From the NCBI GenBank assembly GCA_015499995.1, contig JADNRV010000109.1, forward strand, positions 123,137 through 187,136: a stretch of 64,000 bases of DNA. Direction: 5' to 3'. Position 1 is the stretch's first letter. Each line of letters begins with the position of its first letter. The DNA is from Flammula alnicola (taxonomy: Eukaryota; Basidiomycota; Agaricomycetes; Agaricales; Strophariaceae). Below are positions 23,859 through 36,085 of this stretch, piece by piece. The position numbers and the translations under genes were made by a program. The notes beneath the pieces were generated by a model. The model ran no database searches. It was not told the DNA's origin and worked only from the letters and a program-made list of their open reading frames with translations.

Positions 23859-26416
23859 AAATACTTAGCGCTGAGACTTGTCATCGGCTTAGGCGGCAGA
23901 ATATTCTCATGCATTCGGATCAGGCAACCTTGAGTAGCGAATTTGAAAATCATCTCTTGCGACATATATCAGGCTCCCTTCTGACGTCTACTCTTTTCCG
24001 TTATGCATTCCTGAGTCATAATAAACTTTGTGACAGCCAAACCATGAACGAAAACGATCCGCGTTTGGCCTTTTGCTCTTGGGATAATACTGCCACTTTG
24101 ACCGACGCCCAGGAGGTTTGGGTAGGCTTATTTTCCGATCTGGCGGGCTTCGGTGCGGGGCAGAGATACATATCTTGGATTTCACAGCTTCACGCAGTTC
24201 CTGTTCCTTTAGATTCCCCAGCTATCGAGGTTGAGAATAATCTGCTGGCTACGCATCCGGTGTTGCATGTGGAGTGGCTTCTGCGATCCGTGGCGCCAGA
24301 AGGAAAAGTATCGTGTCAGAGGTGAGTGCGATCACATTACCCTCCTTTTGTCGAGCGATATTGGACTCTCTTCAGACTATTCCCCGTGGCTTTCTCCTCA
24401 GGTGTGACCGAAGCCTTCCATATTTTACTCTCCCGTACGTTTTGTTGAGAGATGGGGTATTGATGCGTTGTTTTCGTGCTTTCTTGCGCGATAATCCCAT
24501 AGGCATGCAGTATCGCCGTGTTTAATACATTCAGTCCAACCCATCCAAGGCGTCCAAAGTAAAAGTCAGAAGACCCGTCTGTCTATCTATTTCATACAAG
24601 TTTATGTCACCCTCCGTCTAGCCTCACGTTCATAAACTTCAACTCCATCCTTGACGTCAGCACGAGGCACTATTTCGAGGGTCGAGTATTTCTACTGTGC
24701 GACCCAATCGGATGCGTGGACAGCGCCCAAAAGGCAACGACTAGGAGGGCATTCGTGTGGAAGTTACGACGCCGGATTACGGCGATCATTACTGCGTCGC
24801 GCCGTACTTTCCCATTCACTAATGAGAGCTCTTTCGTTCGTATTATTGGTACAAAGTGGCATCTAGAGCCTCTAACTCGGCTAACGGCCGCGTATAAATG
24901 TGACATAAAATAATGTTTCTGTTACCCAGGATGTATAGAAATGAACCTGAAATACACTCAACTTGAAAGCGGACACGCGACGCGTTTTAAAGAGTCGCAT
25001 GGCAGTCGCATGGCAGTCGCGATAATCACGTTTCTGCCGGTCCGAGTTGGCCGCCATAACTTGCAATTCCCAAACTGACTGACGACGTTGTTCGAATTCC
25101 CTGTGAGAACGAGAACCAGGATTTCCGTGGCCTGAACTCTAATTCGATCTCATCTCAGAGCGACATAGACACTCATTAGACAATGACTACGGTGGAAAAG
25201 GAGGTAGGTACGGAAGAATTGAACGGCCGCGGTGGGCGCTAGGAGAAGGTATTATCAGGCATTTCCAAAGCGAGTTCGCCAGAAATCGTTGGACTTGCTG
25301 TATGGTATATCGCTGTTCAAGTTTGAGAGTGCTATAGTCTTCTGAATGGGAATGTCAGCTATATCCTTTCATTTACTGTACGATTTCGAGCGATTTCCAT
25401 GGTAAGCTGAATAAATACAGGCTGAAAAAGTCGACTACCGGGGTCGGATGAAATATTTTTTGGCCAGGGCGCCAGGCATCTGCCAAAAAAATTGTCGCCG
25501 CACGGGCTACTGCCCAGTGAACTATAGTCGTAACGCATCACAGGGCGTGAATATTTGGGCAAAATCGTACAATACAAGTATTTCTCTGATTCAGATGGTA
25601 TTTTCAACTTGAGTACTAAGGCATGATATCCCCGCGTTGTTTCCTCGGTGAAATATGCCAACAATAGACTGCGGGTCCTATCGGATGTCCAGTGCTTTCC
25701 TCCGATGCTCTGGAGTCTGAACACAGGACTATCAGCGAGCACGTCAACCTAGCTTCGCCGTTGGCATCGGGATATATTGACGCTTGGGCGTCAGTTCCTT
25801 TTTAAAGCATCGTCTATGCGAAATCGAACAATATTATTATATAGCCTTCAATCCTCGGGGGCCACGATCAATGGCACGCGGTTTACAATGTGAAATAGTC
25901 ACCGATATCCATGTCTGAACTTTGGGTGTGTCGTGGCAACGGTATTCCATGACGCCATGTACATGGTGAAGTCAAATTTCAGTGCCCGTGGGCCGTCGGG
26001 CAAAGGCCAGTCATGAAATTCGAAGCTCACGGTTTTCGTTGCATTACTCCATGGACCCATACATTAAATAAATGACTATTTTCAGGCCAAACTGTCCACA
26101 GGGTATGTAACGGCCGTATCTCGACGGCCGTCGCCTTCAGGGTGATGGCGCGTGCGCTTCTTACGACGAGAAGCCCGGATTGACAACATGGGTGACCTTG
26201 AGGCAATTATTTTCCTTTTAGGGAACTGTCAAAAATAGGGGTCGTCGACTCGTTATTTCCTCTACGTAAGCTTCGCGCTGGGCTGCCGTACACAAAGATC
26301 CGTGTGGGGTGTTTTGATCAAACTAACGGTTCGCACGAAGTTGTCGAAATAGTGAGAGTGGGGTGAGGTATTAGTCCTTCCAACCCCCAAGTACACCTCT
26401 ATTTCAAGTTGCCAAC
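23859..26416. other. Gene-poor region
   Basis: No confident gene in 2.5 kb. An ORF at 23909-24325 (138 aa) has plausible composition but no domain; it begins in the short repeat shared with 22396-22560. The minus-strand ORF 25359-25742 (127 aa) is also unrecognised. AT-rich and otherwise featureless. Confidence 0.45.
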
Positions 26417-27573
26417 ATGGCAGACTCATCCTTAGTTTCTCTTCCAGGAAAACGAAAACGGACAGAGGTCGATGAAGAAGCAACTTCGGACGTTGAACAC
26501 CCTACTCGTTCGGGTGATATCTGGTTCGAAGATGGGAATATCATTCTCCAAGCGGACAATATACAATTTCGAGTTCACCGTAGCGTCCTTTCCAATCATT
26601 CTAATTTCTTCAAGGACTTGTTTATGGTCCCTCAACCTGAACGCGAACTGATGACCGACAATTGCTCGCTCGTCAAGATGCCGGACGCTGCTCAAGATTG
26701 GCAGAATCTCTTAGCCATAGTGTACCATAATCTCAAGTGAGCCGCTTCTCGTCTTATATTTCTATGTTGTTGAATCAAGCTTATATAGTCCTCACAGAAT
26801 ATACAAATCTACAGACAAACTACCCTTCCCAATTCTCGTCTCTATGCTGAGGCTAGGGAAAAAATATCAATTCGACCATTTTCGAGACGACGCTCTGGAA
26901 CGCTTGAAGGTCGACCTTCCGGCTAAACTGGCGGATTGGGAGTGTGTCTTTGATGTGGACGCCGGAGGTGTCGACGACGAAAGTCCTGGCTGGTACACCT
27001 TCAATAACGAAGTCGACGTCATCAATATTGCTCTGGAAGTAGGGATCCAGTCGATTCTTCCTATCGTTTATTATTTGTGTCTCAGCAACCATGACCTCGT
27101 AGGAATTTCACCTCTTCTTTCAGATATAGGCACTCACCGAAAATACTCTGCATCTATATATCTAGGCAATTATTTTTGACGGCCTCCCTCGGATAGACGG
27201 CACCACTGCCCGTCTACATCCGGACTCCCAGCGCGTGCTCGTTCTAGGTCGCGAAAAGGTGATTCGCGCAATGTTGAAGCACACATACCGGTGGTTAAAA
27301 GCGAAGAAGATCGTCCCATGTGAAATCTGCGTTACCCAGGAGAAATGCAGCGAGGCACGCATACAGGCCCTCGAGTCCGGCTTGCCCTCCTTTTCAAGTG
27401 AGGTTCACGTTGCGCTCGATACGCTCAATAGTAAATACACCAAAGGCTTCTGCAGACCGTGTACACTTGCGTCAATCGAAGCACACGAGGCCGGTCGGCA
27501 GAAAGTCTGGCAGGAGCTTCCTTCTTACTTTGGGCTCCCGGAGTGGGAAAACCTCAATGACTTTGCGAGTTAA
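26417..27573 (+). CDS. BTB/POZ domain protein
   Basis: A 342-residue protein of the BTB family expanded in Agaricomycetes; BTB domains dimerise or recruit Cullin-3 ligases, but the role here is unknown. Exons 26417-26736, 26798-27098 and 27166-27573 are in phase. Residues ~10-14 form a basic KRKR nuclear-localisation-like patch. The BTB domain starts at ~31 (SGDIWFEDGNIILQADNIQF, then RVHRSVLSNHSNFFKDLF). The helical back half contains ALEVGIQSILPIVYYLC. The C-terminal region has paired Cys (PCEIC, EKC, CRPC), as in relatives, and ends LPSYFGLPEWENL. A truncated duplicate of the middle follows at 27740. Confidence 0.9.
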
Positions 27574-27739
27574 TTTAAGACTTCTCTTTCAATTGGCCAC
27601 GGTTTCGTAGGTAGTTTACACAGTTCATAGCACTTACTTGCACGTAGATATAATTTTTTTAAAGTCAGTGGGCTGATGAAGGGGGTAGCGCCCCCCCAAA
27701 AAACATGAAAATGAGCCGGCCTACCCCTGAATTTGCCAT

Positions 27740-28035
27740 CTCAAGAGTCTTGGCAGCTGGAAACCAATTCGACATCGTAAACATCGCGTTGGAGCTGGGA
27801 ATTCAATCCGTTCTTCCTATCGCTTATTTTTTATATCTCAAAAACGTTGGCATTGTTAGTTGTTCATTTTTTATTGCTAACTTTCTCCTGATTTTGAGTA
27901 TTGAAATATGTTTTGTATCTTATCAGGATGGGATTATCCACGGAGCACCCGCGCGGACGGTACTAAGACTGGCAGGATCTCAAGAACTTCCAGGAATACT
28001 TAATAGCCGAGGGTCTTTCCTGCCAGAGCCATAAA
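27740..28035 (+). pseudogene. BTB gene fragment (truncated duplicate)
   Basis: The segment reads NQFDIVNIALELGIQSVLPI followed by AYFLYLKN. This corresponds to NEVDVINIALEVGIQSILPI in the BTB gene 700 bp upstream. No BTB domain precedes it, and the downstream frame changes after about 27920 (a DWQDLKNFQEYL-like C-terminal piece is in another frame). It is therefore a broken partial copy, not a gene. Confidence 0.7.
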
Positions 28036-28435
28036 TACAGAGATGTAATGCTTCATGACGTATCTACAACAAGTGGATGAATTGTACAGATGCAGATAGA
28101 GGAATAAAGGTGAGAAGATGTCGAATAACATGAAAACCCGTATGTGCCTGTGCTATGTGTATAGGTGTTACATAAATATAAGAGGAGAAGCAACCCGACC
28201 AAAACGAAAATTGCACACTTCACGCTGCGAACTACAGCTAGAAAAACATCGAAACCAGGAAGGCTAAGCACACGATACCAACAGCGGGCCTCGTACAAAG
28301 GCAAAAGCGCATCGACAGCCGAACCACGCACTCTAAAAAAACAAAGGCAGAACCACGGACCCGACAGGTCACACACACCAATCAGCACTTTCGCAAACAC
28401 AAACGGAGGGGAGGATAGAAGGAGAAAGAGGGAGG
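28036..28435. other. 3' flank of minus-strand gene
   Basis: 400 bp between the BTB relic and the stop of the EH-like gene. Nothing beyond likely 3' UTR was seen. Confidence 0.5.
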
Positions 28436-31045
28436 CTATAGCGGTTTCCAACCTTCTCCAGCGGGCCATTTGAGATTATCCTTCTCCACGCCCGAGATAG
28501 GGTCCTCCCCATAGAACACGTCACGGTTGTCCGCAAGCCCGTTCTGACGCCCCCGACGCACGGGGCTCGAATCCATCCCGCGCGAGCGACTCCAGTCTTC
28601 GTCCTCATCCACCTCTGGATCATCAAATATCCTCGAGTCCTCATCATCCCGCTCGATATCGCCATTACTCCCTACCCAGTGGGACCTGCCCCTCATCAAA
28701 GGCGCGCCCTTCCTGCTGCGCGACTCGCCCATGAGTCCCTCCTTCTCCTCGCCCTCTTGCCAGGTATTCGCCCGCGCGGGATCGCGCACGAACCCGCGCC
28801 GGCTGAGCCCCGCTTCCGCTTTGTATCGCGCCTTGTCAAGGCGCGGCTGGATCTGCAGCGCGTCGAGCTTGGGCTGCAGCGTCGCGATGGTGCGCTGGAT
28901 GTTGCTCAGCGGGTTGTTGTCGTGCGAGGAGGAGGCGGAGGTCTGGTTTGAGTGCGGCATGGATGAGACGGAGAGCGAGGAACGACGGTGATTACTAGGG
29001 TTGGAGAGGCTGGTATGTCTAGAGAGTCCAGACGAAGAGGTAGGTGACGAGGGCTCCTCGCGTCTTGTCAGGGAACCAACGACGACTTCGCCAGAACCGA
29101 GTACCTGTACACTTTCTGGCCGCTTCCGTCTCACAGGCGGAGGAAGGGATGGTAGTGGTGGACTTGCTTGATGCATTGACTTTGAACGGAATACCCGTCC
29201 AGTGGGAGAACTGGGATTGGCAGGTGTAGGGGAACTGACCGTGGATAGTACGGTAGATGACGTCATAGGACCATAAATCGCCTCGAAAGACTCGAGGTTA
29301 TCGTCTCGCTGCGACGAGGATGCGTTGAAGGAGGACGGAACTTGGTACTGAATATATGGCTTCCGGTCTGGGTGCGTAGGTGGAGGCCCGTTAGGGAGCT
29401 CTATATGTGAGCGAGAAGGGGAGTGATCTGGAGAATCGTTGTTTGGGGGGACAGGGTCGACTGGGGAACGGAATGGGCTAATAGAGTAGCTATCAGGGTT
29501 TGTGTCGGTTCGTGGATAGCTGCGCGTTGCTGAAGGGGAAACAAAGGGCGGCGGTGCAGCTAGAGCGACTTGTTCGAGGGAACTCGCAGACATGGGCGGC
29601 GAGGGTTCCTGCTGGTGATGCCTCCGGCGAGGAAGAGGCGGGGCGCGATCCTCCGACCCCGAGGAAGCAGAGGAAGCATACGGCTTAGCCGGGCTAATAC
29701 TTCGACGTTGATGTTGATGTTGATTGTGGATATTCGTGCCTATGACGATAGATGAGCTGGTGACACTCGCACCTGCTAGAGAATAAGAACCTGAGACGAC
29801 AGAACTACTCTTTAGGACCTGCATCACGCGTTCCTTTTCCAACTGTTCTTCCGCCCTCTTCATCGACTGCGCGACTTTGCTTGCTTGCAGACTTTGCTTC
29901 ATCAAAGTAGACGTGACGTGATGCGGCAGTTTGGCCTGCGCAGCGGTTGCGGAAATCACGTTCGCTTGTCCGGAGGCTGTCCCTATCGCAGGTGGTGGGT
30001 TAGCCAGCTTTGCTGGTGACATGGAGCGCTCTGCGCGATTACGGGTCGTCAGATGCCGAGGAGGGGGGACCAACGGAACTTGCGGATGGGATGGGATGGG
30101 CGGTGGCGGTTTGCGTGGAGGTAGAGGGGGTAGTTTGTTAGTCCCATCCTCAGACTTGGGGGGTTGACGAACGAAAGGATTGTGAGAAGAGTGTTGCGAG
30201 CCGGCCATAGATGCCAAAGATCTTGATGATTCGGAGCGTTGAGATGGATGTAGTGGAGGTTGCGGATGTGAATCAGAACTTGAAAACGGATTATGCGAGG
30301 TAGGATCGGGGGCTGATGAAGGTTTTGATGAAGCTGCAATGGATGACTCTGTGTAAGGTCGACGTGATGGCATCGGTGGAGGCAGTTCGGCATTGCGTTT
30401 GGCAGGGGACGGAGCTTGCGAGGTAGACGGCGTTGATCGAGCTAACAATATGAAAGTTAGAGGAGAGATGTAATTTGTACAAAAAGCCCACATTCTTGTC
30501 CAGCACGTTGTGCTGACGAGGGGAGTTGCCCTTGATTCGAGGTGGAAGGATCGGCTATATGGCAAGGAAAATAAAGTCAGACGTGAAAGAACAAGTAATC
30601 GTCGTCCTTGGAGGCAGACTCAAATCGGAACATACCTTGAACAAAGGCCAAGGACCTGTCTACTTCCTTCCCATTCTCTGCATGTATTACGAGCCGCAGA
30701 GCAGCAAAGAACTCGGACCCAGAGAGTATATCTTCATGACCAAGACTAGGAGAGAATAATTTGAGAATCTGGAATTCCGATGAATGAGATTGGACAAATA
30801 AAGGATGCGAAGAACGTACGCACCCCATCTATTACTGGAGAAGGAACATGTGAATATCGTCCTCGCAACCAAGCCCTCGCTTCGCGCACACCGATGGACA
30901 TACTCTCGAAATAAGCATCGTCGGTTGGCCCACTGCTTGAAGGGTGGTCATCATCATCGGCTAGTGCAATATCGCGCAGGCTGGATGTGTATAGATAGTA
31001 TTCTGCGTCACTGAGAGCCGAGGCATGGAGAGCGAGTCTCCGCAT
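28436..31045 (-). CDS. EH-domain-like, proline-rich scaffold protein
   Basis: An 807-residue protein, probably a cytoplasmic adaptor. Exons: 31045-30824, 30768-30636, 30554-30492 and 30441-28436. The N-terminal ~118 residues form one folded unit split by an intron: SDAEYYLYTSSLRDIALADD, then a helix, then ILKLFSPSLG followed by LSGSEFFAALRLVIHAENG. The last part matches the second half of an EH/EF-hand fold (acidic loop, then E-F and an Ala-Leu-Arg-Leu-Val helix). EH domains bind NPF motifs; two NPF sites (HNPFSSSD, HNPFVRQP) lie in the following ~600-residue Pro/Ser-rich disordered region, together with PPLPPRKPPPP-type SH3-binding sequences. A coiled-coil-like piece (MKRAEEQLEKERVMQVL) is central. 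The C-terminus is acidic and ends WPAGEGWKPL. The call of EH is moderate; the domain is divergent. Confidence 0.72.
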
Positions 31046-31360
31046 TGCAGATAGCCAACTTGTTGAGAGAGAGGAACAGACAATCTTACACTTCCACCGA
31101 ATCGCATCCAAAAATAACATGCGTAAATACTGGTAAATTGTCAATTAGCGCAATGCGCGCCCTATGCATTCATATCAAGAATGCTTAAATCCAATGGTGG
31201 AACTGTAATGGAACTCGGTTTTTGATTATCGCTTGCTTAAGTAGTCATCCCAGGAAGAAGTACACAAGGTTACATGGGTACTAATGATCGTCAAGACAAA
31301 CAGCGCCCAGTCGAGGGCTTTTGCATCGTCTACGCAATAATCATATTCTTGGAGCCGAGC
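31046..31360. other. Short intergenic gap
   Basis: Promoter side of the EH-like gene and 3' flank of the transporter. No feature seen. Confidence 0.5.
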
Positions 31361-33283
31361 CTAACGAGCATCCTTTGCCTCTTCTTTCCGGCGTAATTTC
31401 TGATGCAAGAAGAAAACCATCCCGCTGTAGCAAGCACATCCCGTCAACGCCATGATCTAGCAGTACGCAAAATACACCCCTCGTTAGCGTCAATTGAACA
31501 TAGCAATACTCGATTTACTTACTCCACTGAAAACCCCGGCTCTCCACCAATGATACTGGGAAGTTAACAATGCTCCCTCGATCGGCGTACCTATCAATCC
31601 CCCGACACCTGAAACGTCAACCAGCAATGTGATTAGAGGGGGGAAGAAAACTAAGACAGTTGACTTCGACTGAAATGCGTACCAGCAAGAGTGAACCCAA
31701 TACCCATACGCAAACCGATCTCTGAAATATCGTCAGCGAGGTTGGCAACCATGGGCGCCATAAGCGCAACATCTACGATCATATCTGATCAGCTATGAAC
31801 CTGGATGAAGGCTTGGTTCCTTACAAACTCCGGCCCAAAAACCATAGATAATGGCGATCGTTACGACACTCGCGACGTTTGAGATGGCGATCATCGCGAA
31901 GATGAGGATGCTACAACACAGGGTCGAGGCGATGACGAGGTTCCCTACGCCCGCAATTCCAGCAAGGAAACCGGCGGCGATACGCCCGAAGAACGACGAA
32001 CCGTTCAGGATTACTAGCTAGTTAACCATTTATCAGTAAATGAACGATTTTTATAGTTGAACGTGATACCCACTGAGTAGAAGGAGAAACTAGGGCTGAG
32101 GTTGTGCTTGATGGAGTCTAACTGGATGTAGAAAAGGGGGAAGTATAGGCCCATAATGAAAAAGAGAAATCTAGGGATCAAATGTTCATTATGGAGCCGG
32201 AGAGTAAAGAACATCCAAAGATGGTACTTACCCAGATGTACAAAAAAGATACGCCTTGTCTTTCGAGAACTTGATTAGGGCCTTCTTTAGACTTGGCGTC
32301 ATAGCCGGTGGAGGCAGCCTCGTCCGCATCGACAGACACGAGATCAGCAACAGCCCAGAAATAAGCCCGGCATTCGCCCTAGTCGCGGTGGGGAACCCTA
32401 GTTTGTCGAGTGTGTTGTTGAGCATAATCGGATGAACGACTGCTCCTAACGAGGACCCAGATGCGACGAGGGTCATCACTAGACTCCGACGTCGTTGGAA
32501 GTAGTGAGAGAGGACGGCAATGGATGGCACGTAGATCATCCCGATTCCTATGCCGACCCCGAATGCTTGCGAGAGGAGTACTTGATAATAGTGGTTCGGT
32601 TTCGTGAGAGATAGCATGAAGAGCGAGAATGATATGAGCAGAGATCCTCCATATAGAAGCTGGTAGCTAGATGCGGAGAGAAACGGAAGGGATAAAAATG
32701 AGTGGAGGTTATAGCATAAAGCTGAAGAGATTGCGCACAAGTATCCTCGATCGTACACCCTTCCTGCAAGTAGGCCACCAGCAACGACCAGGAATGCGTT
32801 GATACTGCCTATCCAGCTGGGAAACCTGTGAAAACCATAGGATATTGGAGAATAAAAGAGGATTTACGAAATGGTGGATGCGCTTTCGTTTGTTAGGTGA
32901 ATGCGCACATAATAATCTGACGGAAAATTGTCAACGAAGACGGATACGAGACGAATACGGCCCATCTCACCTTGGAATACTCCATAGGACGTCGTGTAAC
33001 TTGGAAAATGATATATATCACCACACAGCAGACATAATGTGACGAGACAACATACCCAAAGCCGCAAAATTGTATGAGGAATCTACATAATGGAATATTT
33101 AATTTCAACTTCACGCTTTCCTGATCCTGCTCAGATCCAGACTCACGCTCCGAATACAGTTGCCCATGCTTTGAACCCTCCCTCTGGGAACGACGGCCCC
33201 GCAGGTTGGACGGCTTTCGATGCCACTTCGCCTTTCTTCTCTGACTCCGACTCCAAAGCAATTGGATGATGTTCGGTTGACAT
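31361..33283 (-). CDS. MFS monocarboxylate-type transporter
   Basis: Twelve-helix major facilitator of the fungal MCT (monocarboxylate porter) group, at a cellular membrane; the substrate is unknown. About ten exons were joined in phase from ATG 33283 (MSTEHHPIALESE) to the stop at 31361. Landmarks in order: FPEGGFKAWATVFGA, FLIQFCGFGYTTSYGVFQ, SWIGSINAFLVVAGGLLAGR, YQLLYGGSLL, GIGMIYVPSIAVLSHYFQRR, ASGSSLGAVVHPIMLNNTL, LNGSSFFGRIAAGFLAG, the C-terminal half signature AGVGGLIGTPIEGALL, and a final helix CACYSGMVFFLHQKLRRKEE. All are typical of this group, and no lesion was found. The gene is broken by many introns, so only fragments are visible without splicing (largest 32228-32758). Confidence 0.88.
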
Positions 33284-34594
33284 CCGGGTAGGTGACTGTT
33301 GGCTTTTGTTCAGAGAACTGGGATAAAGTCCTAGCGAAGCAAAAATGAGAGGAACGCAGCTCCACGAGGGAGAAGGATCCTTAGTAATGCCCGTGGCATT
33401 GCCTATACGAGTCGGATAGCAGCTGGTGAGAGCAGGACGATAAAAATATCAACTTGCCATCCGGCAGGAAAATTGGAAACTCCAGAAGGGCTGCCGATCA
33501 TAGGCGCTTCGGCAGCGCTTCGGCAGCGCGTCGAACGGCGACCATCATGATGTTGACAAACGTCATACCAATTACAGCCGAAAGAACGTTCAGCTAAGTT
33601 GGGGAGGGGCAGCGCCTGATGTTGATCTGGCCTGCTGACTAACGGCACCGCCACACGAAATCCGCAAAACCCTGACATTTGTTATCACTTCACGATAATC
33701 ATACATCTTCATGTTCCAGAGGCATGATTCACCATAGAATATTTCGTTGAGATTTATTAGAGTAGAAACAATAGAATTTGGGAGTATCCAAAGCCTTGAC
33801 CGGCATGTTAGTGTTATTTTTTGCTTGCCGACGCGTCAAGACGCGTCCATTTATTATGCATTAGGTAAGCTTTTGACCGCGTTTTGGCCTCATTTTTAAA
33901 AGCAAAATTGCAGCTCACCACTTAGTTTTCTTGACCACATTTATAGAGAGAAAATACACCTTTGTTTATTATCTAGGCTTTCGCCTGAAAAAAGTTAAAT
34001 TTACAGTTCATTCTTCGTCCCATTACATATAGATCAGACCTTATCCTTTAACTTTTTTATATTTTTTTCAGGCGAAAGCCTAGCTATGTTATTTAACTTA
34101 TGATTTAAATTTTCACCTTGCAAAAAGAGGCATGTTATGCCGTTAAATATTGTTTTTCCATTTCTTATGCAGAATCATAAGGTGGGACAACAAGTACAAA
34201 CAAAATCAGCAGAACCGGCGTTGCCCCTCCCCATCAGCTTGTCTTTTTTACGATTACATGTTCCCTGCCTCCACCCCGACCGCTCCGCCGTTAGTTAGGC
34301 AAGGAGCAAGAAATATGGGCATAGAAAACTATTAGATGCTAGAATTTATGGTGAATGCCCGTGAATAAATAAATGTTATTATCGCCGATTCGCCCTGTCC
34401 CGTTACTGTTTTGCATTCCGCTTTGAAAGAGGAAGTCTCAGGAAGACATCGACCTGGTGAATGGGAAGAAGACCACCGAGAGAGCCGATTTAAAATCGCG
34501 CTTGTACTAATAAGTTGAGATTCGCTGAATGAGGGATGGATGTCGGAGGAGATGGAGATACGAATCATGCGATGAACGTGGATGTCAGTTGACC
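33284..34594. other. Intergenic region with inverted repeat
   Basis: No gene seen. The segment 33440-33530 (GACGATAAAAATATCAACTT and a CGGCAGCG repeat) is partly repeated at about 36245-36320. A small inverted-repeat element lies at 33973-34083. Confidence 0.5.
33973..34083. repeat. 111-bp inverted-repeat element
   Basis: CTAGGCTTTCGCCTGAAAAA at 33973 is found inverted at the right end (34064-34083), with an AT-rich interior. It could form a long hairpin and may be a tiny non-autonomous transposon. No clear target duplication was found. Confidence 0.7.
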
Positions 34595-36085
34595 ATTGTT
34601 TATTCCAGAGGCTGCTGGTAAGATTTGAAAATTTGAACTCTCACGTCTGTCCGAGTCGATGGCACTTGCTCAGTGAGCGCTCAACGCGCAACCTCAACCA
34701 CGACCCGAGTCTCACTTGCAATACTTAAACGTCTCTCTCTCTGCGCGCGAACTGGCAGAATTCTGAGTGTAATTTGCAATTCTTTCGGATCTGTACCGGA
34801 GTCAAACTCGGTCTCGTCTTGCTGGATCTTCCTCTGAGGCTCTGACACACATTCACTCTCTTGTTTTCTTGGGAATGCATTGATGTTCTAAACCGGGAAC
34901 CCAACCTCTAGGCTGGAAACAAGGTAGCCGCAACAACAACAGAAAAGAAAGACAATCGAAGCGTCGTTCACAAGTCGGACCCTCATCGAAGTTCGGGGTG
35001 AGACGATTCCAGGGTACCGTGTTTTCCTTCCACCGCTACTTGCACATCATAGCTGAGTCGTCCTACCTCCCAAGTATTCAACGCATTTCACCTGATTCAG
35101 GTGTCTCAGCTTGACCTTGGCATCTATGTGCCCCTGCCAATGCACTTCGGGGTCAGGCGTCGAGGATCGTCGTGAATTATGAGGTCTAAGCAATAAGATC
35201 TTGTGATTCCTGTCACCAAAAATCCAGGTTATAAGCTGAACGTTATCCAAACGAAATCTTAAGCCTCACTTTCTCTGCACAACTCCCACCACATCATCAT
35301 CATCATCATGCGTGTTTCCTTCATCGTACTCAGCATCCTCGGTGTTATCGCCTCTGCATCTGCCATCGCGCTCGAGTCTCGCGACGGTGGCCGCCCTCGT
35401 AACATGTTTCTCATAATATCTGTTGTCATGCGCTGATCTTATCCTTTATCACATCGCAGAATGCTGCGACGATTGTTTCAACCGTGATGACAACGACAAT
35501 TTCGGGTGCAAGTCGCGTGACGACTTCGAATGCCTTTGCAACAATAATGACTGGTGCGACGGCATGGAGAAGTGCTTCCGTGAGAATTGCGACAACGACG
35601 AGGACTGTGACCAGGGAAGAAAGCATGTCGACGATCGTTGCAAGGAGGTAAGGTCATTCTTCTTTTTCCATCGTCCTTGTTTTCATTAGAACTTGTCGTT
35701 CAGCATCGTCATTGGTGAATCCTCGAATTGCAGGATGTTCGAGAATGCGCGAGCTATCACACCTGAAATCGACGCTCCTATAGCGAAACCGCATCTACTT
35801 TGATTGTGAATTTTTGTACTTCTACTTTTTCTCTAACATTCAAGCCGGCTTTAGACACTTTGACATTTTGTCTGACGTTGAGTTATTCTTTTGAAGTCTA
35901 AGTGGATTCGAGAACCTATGGTCTTATTACAAAGGTATGATGTTGTTCATACACAGTGCGCTTGGAGATAACGTTCGGAAGATGTGATGCGATGTGATTA
36001 CCGGCAGGCGGTCAAGATATCGGATCATGTCGGTGCCGCGGGTCGCAATATACGACCTCTTTTTTGGTTATAACAAGCCACTCAG
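34595..36085 (+). repeat. CFEM-gene duplication unit, copy 2
   Basis: Shares its full length with copy 3 (51687-53072), beginning TTGTTTATTCCAGAGGCTGC, and its right ~1.2 kb with copy 1 (22605-23858). It ends about 280 bp before the nested transposon at 36369. Confidence 0.85.
35308..35766 (+). CDS. CFEM-like small secreted cysteine-rich protein, copy 2
   Basis: About 103 residues. The signal peptide (MRVSFIVLSILGVIASASAI) is nearly identical to the other copies. Exons are 35308-35398, 35460-35647 and probably 35734-35766. The CFEM-like core has GCKSRDDFECLC, a WCDGMEKC segment and ENCDNDEDCD, giving one additional Cys late in the core relative to copy 1. The last exon reads DVRECASYHT and keeps only the first of the two terminal Cys of copy 3, because the second position is Tyr and a stop follows. 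Same alternative-acceptor uncertainty as copy 1. Confidence 0.75.

Noticed and set aside
24050..24540. Possible spliced gene around the 138-aa ORF at 23909
   Set aside because: No consistent donor/acceptor chain and no domain; left as an unresolved ORF.
25359..25742. 127-aa minus-strand ORF
   Set aside because: No domain, no splice-supported extension and no homologous copy in the window.
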